Below are positions 59,580-64,000 of a stretch of 64,000 bases of DNA, one piece after another. The notes under the pieces were generated by a model, which saw only the letters and a list, made by a program, of their open reading frames with translations, was not told the DNA's origin and ran no database searches. Position numbers and translations under genes: made by a program. Source of the DNA: Azospirillum lipoferum (lineage in GTDB: Bacteria; Pseudomonadota; Alphaproteobacteria; Azospirillales; Azospirillaceae); assembly GCF_024170005.1 (NCBI RefSeq), contig NZ_JALJXJ010000007.1:310001-374000 (forward strand), written 5' to 3'. How positions within the stretch are numbered: position 1 is the stretch's first letter; every line of letters starts with the position of its first letter.

Positions 59580-61111
59580 CCACCATGAACAACGCGCTCG
59601 AAATCGCCGGGCTCGGCATCCGCCGCCCGACCGGTGCGGTCCTGGTGCGCGACGCCACCTTCACCATCAAGCCGGCGGAGATCGTCCTGCTGGTGGGGCC
59701 GAGCGGTTCGGGAAAATCCACCATCGTCAAGCTGCTGGGTGGCCTGCTGGAAACCGGGCCCGGCGGCTGGGGGGTCACCGGCCGGCTGACCTGCGGCGAC
59801 CGCAAGCTGGACCTGGAGTCCGAACGCAGCCATGTCGGCGGCATCGTCTTCCAGGACCATGCGCTGTTCAACGATCTGAGCGCGCTGGAGAATTTGCGGA
59901 TCGCCGCCGACCATGCCGGCCGGCCGCCCGCCCCCGCGCTGCTGGCCGATGCGACGGCACTGCTGGGCGACATCGGCGTCCACAAGACCGTCGCGTCGTG
60001 CAGCGGCGGCCAGCGCCAGCGTCTGGCGATCGCGCGGACTCTGCTGGCCGACCGTCCGGTTCTGCTGTTCGACGAGCCCAACTCCGGCCTCGACGTCCGG
60101 ATGGCGCGGCGGCTCGGCGAACTGATCCGCGACCTGTGCGTCGGCATGGGGAAACCGGCGCTGATCGTCGCCCATCACGTCAAGGACCTGCTGCCGGTCG
60201 CCGACCGGGTGCTTCTGCTCGACACCCGCTCCCGCCGGCTGGTGGAGGTGCCAAAGGACGCCGACGCGATCGAGGCCGAGCTGATGAAGCTCGATTCGGG
60301 CAGCGCGGCTTCCACCGGTACGGCTCAAATCGACACGGCCGCCCCCCAGAATGGCAAGGACCGGCGCAATCCGTGGCCGTCCTCCATCGGCCACCGGTCA
60401 CGGCTCTACTGGTTTGGCCGCTATATGGCGGAGTATTTCTGGGAATTGTGCGTATCGCCGCTGATGCTGATCTACATGGGGGCCGGGGCGCTCATCATGG
60501 GCTTCGTGTCGATGTGGTTCGGCTTTCACTACAACTCCTTCGGCGGCTACCTGAAGTCGCTGCTGCATGACGAAACGCTGGTCGGCCTGGGTCTGGTGCA
60601 GGGCACGGTGGCTGTGCCGCTGATCTCCAGCATCCTGTTCGTGGCGCGCAACAACGCCATCATCGCCGCCGACATCGGCAACCGCGTGCTGTCCTCGCAG
60701 TTCAAGGCGATGGACAATCTCGGGATCACCGCGCGCACCTACATCTATTCGGCCATCCTCATCAACATGGTGATGGGGGCGCTGATGCTGCTGGTGCTGT
60801 CGCTGGGGGTGGCGGGCTGGAGCTCGATGCAGACCTGGCATCTCCAGTTCCCGCAGCAGAATTTCGAGCTGTGGCGTGAGCATTTCTTCCAGAAGCTGAT
60901 CCTGGAGGGCGGCCATGTGACGCCCCGCATGGGATGGGTCCTGCTGAAGGTCGGTCTCAGTGCCCTGCTGGCCGGTGCGGCCGCCATCGTCATCGGCGGC
61001 GGGCGCAAGGAGTCGGTGCTGGAGATCAATGCCGCCATCGCCCGGTCGATCATCATCGGCGTCACCCTGACGCTGCTGGTGCACGCCGTGATTTCGGTCC
61101 TGACGCTGTAG
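59576..61111 (+). CDS. Fused ATPase-permease ABC protein (MlaF-MlaE type)
   Basis: This 511-residue protein joins an ABC ATPase (about 6-225) to an MlaE-like permease (about 280-511). The ATPase has Walker A GPSGSGKS (41-48), signature CSGGQRQR, Walker B LLFDEPNSGLD and switch His (VAHHV). The permease part has LYWFGRYMAEYFWELCVSPLMLIYMGAGALIMG, and VAVPLISSILFVARNNAIIAADIGNRVLSSQFKAMDNLG, matching the MlaE core with its AxxxxDxG and EVDA-like features. In Mla systems these are separate proteins; fusion is unusual. It probably moves phospholipids or another hydrophobic substrate. Confidence 0.88.
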   Translation: MTTMNNALEIAGLGIRRPTGAVLVRDATFTIKPAEIVLLVGPSGSGKSTIVKLLGGLLETGPGGWGVTGRLTCGDRKLDLESERSHVGGIVFQDHALFNDLSALENLRIAADHAGRPPAPALLADATALLGDIGVHKTVASCSGGQRQRLAIARTLLADRPVLLFDEPNSGLDVRMARRLGELIRDLCVGMGKPALIVAHHVKDLLPVADRVLLLDTRSRRLVEVPKDADAIEAELMKLDSGSAASTGTAQIDTAAPQNGKDRRNPWPSSIGHRSRLYWFGRYMAEYFWELCVSPLMLIYMGAGALIMGFVSMWFGFHYNSFGGYLKSLLHDETLVGLGLVQGTVAVPLISSILFVARNNAIIAADIGNRVLSSQFKAMDNLGITARTYIYSAILINMVMGALMLLVLSLGVAGWSSMQTWHLQFPQQNFELWREHFFQKLILEGGHVTPRMGWVLLKVGLSALLAGAAAIVIGGGRKESVLEINAAIARSIIIGVTLTLLVHAVISVLTL

Positions 61112-61203
61112 CCCGACACTTTTTCCCGAGCGCTTTCGTGTGGTGCGCGCGTTGGATATATGCGGTACAGTGGGGGCGCACCATACAACTGAGAGCCGTG
61201 GTC

Positions 61204-62082
61204 ATGACGAGCGACAGTGATCCCAACGCCGGCGCCATCCCGGCATCCTCTGCTCACCATCACGGCCAAGACGATTTGCCGCCGCGGCGTCCGGACGGCA
61301 GCGGCCGACCGGCCATGCTCGTCGCGCTGGCGGCGCTGGCGGCGACGGTGACCGCCCCCTACTGGACACCGCCGGTCTATCGCTTCCTGCATCTGCGCCC
61401 GGCGGGTGTCGAATGGCAGGCCCGGCAGGATGTGGAAACCGGCCGGCTGGTGCAGTCGCTGTCCGAACTGGACCGCCGGCTCGCCGAGTTGACCGACACC
61501 GTGGCGAAGACCAACAAGCAAACGGCCGGCTTCAAGGCCACCGAAGCGGGCATGGAGACGCAGGTTCGCGTCATTGCCCTGCTGCAGCTGCGCGGGATGA
61601 TGCGGCGGCCGGTGCCCTTCGACGCCGAGCTGAAGGCGGTGAAGGCCTTCGGCGGCACCTTCGACACGCTGGCTCCGCTGCTGGAAAGCGTCGAGTCCTA
61701 TGCCAGCATCGGCATTCCGCTGGAACTCCAACTGCGCCGCGAATTCGCCGGGCTGGCCGAGATGCTGGCCTATACGGAAACCCGGCCGTCCATGGTCCAT
61801 TGGCTGACCAACTTCACGGGCTGGTCGAAGGAGCCGGCACCGGCGGAAGAGGCGGCACGTCCGGAACGGCCGTCGAGCATCGCAGCGCGGGCACAGGCCC
61901 GGCTGGCGGAGAACGATCTGCATGGTGCCGTCGAGATCCTCGCGGCACTGGAAGGCGACGCGGCGGCGGCGGTTCGTCCGTGGCTTGGACAGGCGCAGGC
62001 ACGGCTGGCTGCCAACCAGGCCGACGACATCATCGCCGAGTATGTCGCCACCACCCTTGGCCGTTTCCTGAACCGGACCTGA
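61204..62082 (+). CDS. Mitofilin-like membrane-anchored protein (COG4223-like)
   Basis: This 292-residue protein has a cytoplasmic N-terminal tail, one helix (about 38-57), a coiled coil (about 70-115: GRLVQSLSELDRRLAELTDTVAKTNKQ) and a C-terminal domain typical of alphaproteobacterial mitofilin homologues (ALLQLRGMMRRPVPFDAELKAVKAF, GAVEILAALEGDAAAAVRPWLGQAQARLAANQA). Such proteins shape membranes or link inner and outer membrane. The usual mitofilin gene lies near haem genes; this copy is shorter and is 92 bases behind the ABC transporter gene, which suggests a specialised paralog. Confidence 0.75.
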   Translation: MTSDSDPNAGAIPASSAHHHGQDDLPPRRPDGSGRPAMLVALAALAATVTAPYWTPPVYRFLHLRPAGVEWQARQDVETGRLVQSLSELDRRLAELTDTVAKTNKQTAGFKATEAGMETQVRVIALLQLRGMMRRPVPFDAELKAVKAFGGTFDTLAPLLESVESYASIGIPLELQLRREFAGLAEMLAYTETRPSMVHWLTNFTGWSKEPAPAEEAARPERPSSIAARAQARLAENDLHGAVEILAALEGDAAAAVRPWLGQAQARLAANQADDIIAEYVATTLGRFLNRT

Positions 62083-62160
62083 CCTGGGCGCATGAGGTTC
62101 GGACGCTCAACCGCCGGGCCGTCCTGGCGACGCCCCATGGTAACGGCCGTGGTAAAGACC

Positions 62161-63201
62161 ATGAGGCGAAGCATCGGCTTCGGGTTCCTGACGCTGGCCG
62201 CCGCGGCAGGCGGTTTCTGTCTGCCGGTCCTGGCCCAATCCGCCAAGCCGGACTCGGTCAGCCCTGATCGGGCGCAGACCGAATGGGTCGCGATCGTGCG
62301 CAGCGGGCGGGCCGGAGACCCGGCGGCGCCGATCGTTCTGGCGCGGTCCGACTGGGAGGCATTTCTCGCCGAAACGCGCCGTGCCCGTGCCCGCGCCGCC
62401 AGCACTGCCATTGAGGATGCCGAGTTGCGGCTGCGGACCGGCATTGATGGGATGGTTGCTGCCATGCGGGCGGAGATCCCGGCCTTCGTCGGTTGGCGCT
62501 TTTCCTTCTTCACCACCTATCGCCTGACATTCACCGCGGTCGGCGGCGTCTTCACCGGCACCGATCCCGAATCGGCTGTGAAAATCGCGGTGGCCGAGCG
62601 TTTCCGTGAGATGGTCCTGAAGCCGGTCACGGTGCGCACGCGGCTTACCCAGGCAATGGACGATGTGACGCTGAACGCTGCAAACCAGCGGGAGGCCTTC
62701 GTCGCCGAACGCCGGATCGCGCTGGACCGTCTGGCTCGGGAGCGCGGCCATGCATCGGCTACCGCGCCCGTCGCCGCCATGATGTCCGAAGCCGACGCGC
62801 TCGGCCTTCCTACCCTCTCCTCTGTCCGTCCGGCGCTGCCGATCTCGGACCCCAACGACGAGGTCGGGTGGCTGGGGCAGCGCGAGGCGCTGGTCATGGC
62901 GGGTCGGCAGGCGGCACGCCGCGGCATCGGTACCATCGTCGAGCCGACGGTCCTGGCGGTGGCCCCGGTGTCGCTGGTGGAAACCGCACCGTTCCTGGTT
63001 AGTGCGGCAGCCGGAGCGACGGTGCTCGGCGCCGGTCTGGCTGTCGAGTTCGTGGCGCTCAAGCTGTGGGAATCGACCGAGCGCGAAGCGCTGGAGGAAG
63101 AGGCGCACGGGGCACTGAACCGGTACCACCAGGAGCTGTCGGGGATCGTCTCCCCCGTCGCCGGGGCCCTGATCACCGCGACCCTCGGCGCCACTCAATG
63201 A
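62161..63201 (+). CDS. Exported protein of unknown function
   Basis: This 346-residue protein has a signal peptide (hydrophobic about 4-22, VLAQ cleavage near 30). A long central helical region is rich in Arg and Glu (ETRRARARAASTAIEDAELRLRTGIDGM), one helix lies near SLVETAPFLVSAAAGATVLGAGLAVEFVAL, and another hydrophobic segment is at the C terminus. This looks like a protein returning to or spanning the membrane. An ATG at 62137 is an alternative start. It ends the plus-strand cluster from 58455. Confidence 0.65.
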   Translation: MRRSIGFGFLTLAAAAGGFCLPVLAQSAKPDSVSPDRAQTEWVAIVRSGRAGDPAAPIVLARSDWEAFLAETRRARARAASTAIEDAELRLRTGIDGMVAAMRAEIPAFVGWRFSFFTTYRLTFTAVGGVFTGTDPESAVKIAVAERFREMVLKPVTVRTRLTQAMDDVTLNAANQREAFVAERRIALDRLARERGHASATAPVAAMMSEADALGLPTLSSVRPALPISDPNDEVGWLGQREALVMAGRQAARRGIGTIVEPTVLAVAPVSLVETAPFLVSAAAGATVLGAGLAVEFVALKLWESTEREALEEEAHGALNRYHQELSGIVSPVAGALITATLGATQ

Positions 63202-63208
63202 ACCGGAC

Positions 63209-63250
63209 AAGGAAAGACCCCCGACGGTCTTCCGTCAGGGGTCTTTCCTT
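63209..63250. terminator. Bidirectional terminator between convergent genes
   Basis: A 19-bp stem (63209-63227 with 63232-63250) containing one G-U-type mismatch and a TCTT loop lies between convergent genes. The outer stem is A/T-rich (AAGGAAAG...CTTTCCTT), giving a T-rich 3' side in both directions. Confidence 0.85.
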
Positions 63251-63273
63251 GCCGATCAAGCCGAAATGCGGGA

Positions 63274-64000
63274 TCAGTTGGTCAGGGCCTGAGTCAGTTC
63301 CGCGCTATAGAGCGTGCGTTGCGGGGCACGGTCGATGGCGCGCTGGATCATCTCCCGCCCTTCCTCGGTCTTGCCCTGCTGCCGCAGGAGCTGGCCGAAC
63401 TGGTAATAGGCGTCGGCATACATCGGATCGATCGCCATCGCCTTCTGCATCATCTGCGCCGCTTCGTCCAACCGGCCCTGGCGCATCAGCGCCACACCCC
63501 ATTGCGTGTAGGCATGCGGCATGCGGGTATTGCCCTTCGCATCGCGGTTCAGCACTTCCTTGAACTTGGCGATGGCCTGATCGTACTGCTTCATCTCAAG
63601 CAGCGCGTTGCCGGTGTTGTAGACCGGCAGCAGGAAGTCGGGCTTCAGCTTCAGGGCTTCGTTGAAGCGCTCGATCGCCTGCTGCTGCTTGCCCTGCTGG
63701 GTCAGGATCAGGCCGTGCAGGTTGTACGCCCAATGCAGGTCGCCCTTCGGCAGATGGACCATGCAATAGCGCACCTCGCGGATCGCACTGGCGAAGTCCT
63801 TGGAATTGGCGTCGTGCGTCGTCTCGTACATGTAGGAGGCGACGACATAGGGGTCGATGAAGCGGACGATGTCGATCGCCATCTCATGCAGGATCTGGTT
63901 GGGATCCTTGCCGGAAATGCTTTGATTGAAAGGCTTGTGGCCGTTGTAGCCGTAACCGCGCACCGACAGATGCAGGTCATCGCCACGGGCGACCATGTCG
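63274..64000 (-). CDS. TPR-repeat protein, 5' end outside window
   Basis: The visible 242 codons encode at least four tetratricopeptide units (YNLHGLILTQQGKQQQAIERFNEALKLKPD, PVYNTGNALLEMKQYDQAIAKFKEVL, QWGVALMRQGRLDEAAQMMQKAMAIDP, YYQFGQLLRQQGKTEEGREMIQRAI). The part before them (DDLHLSVRGYGYNGHKPFNQSISG, IDIVRFIDPYVVASYMYE) belongs to an unrecognised domain. The reading frame stays open to the edge, so the Met at 63996 is probably internal. TPR proteins act as binding scaffolds. Confidence 0.88.
   Translation of the reverse strand, partial: DMVARGDDLHLSVRGYGYNGHKPFNQSISGKDPNQILHEMAIDIVRFIDPYVVASYMYETTHDANSKDFASAIREVRYCMVHLPKGDLHWAYNLHGLILTQQGKQQQAIERFNEALKLKPDFLLPVYNTGNALLEMKQYDQAIAKFKEVLNRDAKGNTRMPHAYTQWGVALMRQGRLDEAAQMMQKAMAIDPMYADAYYQFGQLLRQQGKTEEGREMIQRAIDRAPQRTLYSAELTQALTN

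Overview
The window is high-GC bacterial DNA with densely packed genes, short intergenic gaps and many 1-8 bp gene overlaps. An ACC deaminase gene (acdS) divergent from an Lrp-type regulator, multi-domain signalling proteins (diguanylate cyclase, poly-HAMP chemoreceptor, CHASE2 cyclase), a Fur-type box, and TRAP and peptide ABC transporters together suggest an alphaproteobacterium of the Rhodospirillales, most likely a plant-associated Azospirillum or close relative. This placement is inferred from gene content. I saw no rRNA, tRNA, CRISPR array, insertion sequence or phage gene, so nothing here shows whether this is a chromosome or a large secondary replicon.

Region 1 (1-17 kb): after a truncated diguanylate cyclase and a small haem-copper-oxidase-like membrane protein comes the most unusual part of the window. 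Three secreted proteins are built on a Gly-x-Gly-Asn-x-Ala-x-Gln motif that resembles curlin repeats. Around them lie other small secreted proteins, a Crp/Fnr regulator, a caspase-like protein with SH3-like and FGE-fold domains, a CHASE2 class III cyclase, two DUF4384 proteins (one a lipoprotein with a CsgG-like body), an OmpA-type protein and two DUF4399 paralogs. TGTGR-N6-YCACA (Crp-type) palindromes lie 66-95 bp before the three repeat-protein genes, and a perfect one precedes a fourth secreted-protein gene. I read this as a candidate cAMP/Crp-controlled, curli-like amyloid or fibre system.

Region 2 (17-31 kb): a Rid-family gene faces a TetR regulator across three copies of one palindromic operator. 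Then follow the acdR/acdS pair, and a seven-gene peptide module (binding protein, two permeases, two ATPases, two M20 peptidases) with a divergent LysR regulator. An alanyl-tRNA editing protein, a small cytochrome c and another LysR gene end this part.

Region 3 (31-46 kb): a three-gene DUF3649/PepSY/DUF3325 iron operon lies behind a Fur box. A LysR gene, a DctPQM TRAP transporter, an HMG-CoA-lyase-type enzyme, a CaiB-type CoA transferase and a gamma-carbonic-anhydrase-like protein probably take up and cleave a 3-hydroxy-3-methyl dicarboxylate. LysR, dabB and dabA form an inorganic-carbon accumulation module.

Region 4 (46-64 kb): a six-gene minus-strand set of envelope proteins includes two tandem SHOCT/DUF2061 paralogs. 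Next come a cyclic-nucleotide-type MscS channel, a poly-HAMP chemoreceptor and a protein with three CheW-like segments. Small membrane proteins (two of one family) are followed by a plus-strand cluster with a fused MlaF-MlaE-like lipid ABC transporter and a mitofilin-like protein. A TPR protein runs off the right edge.
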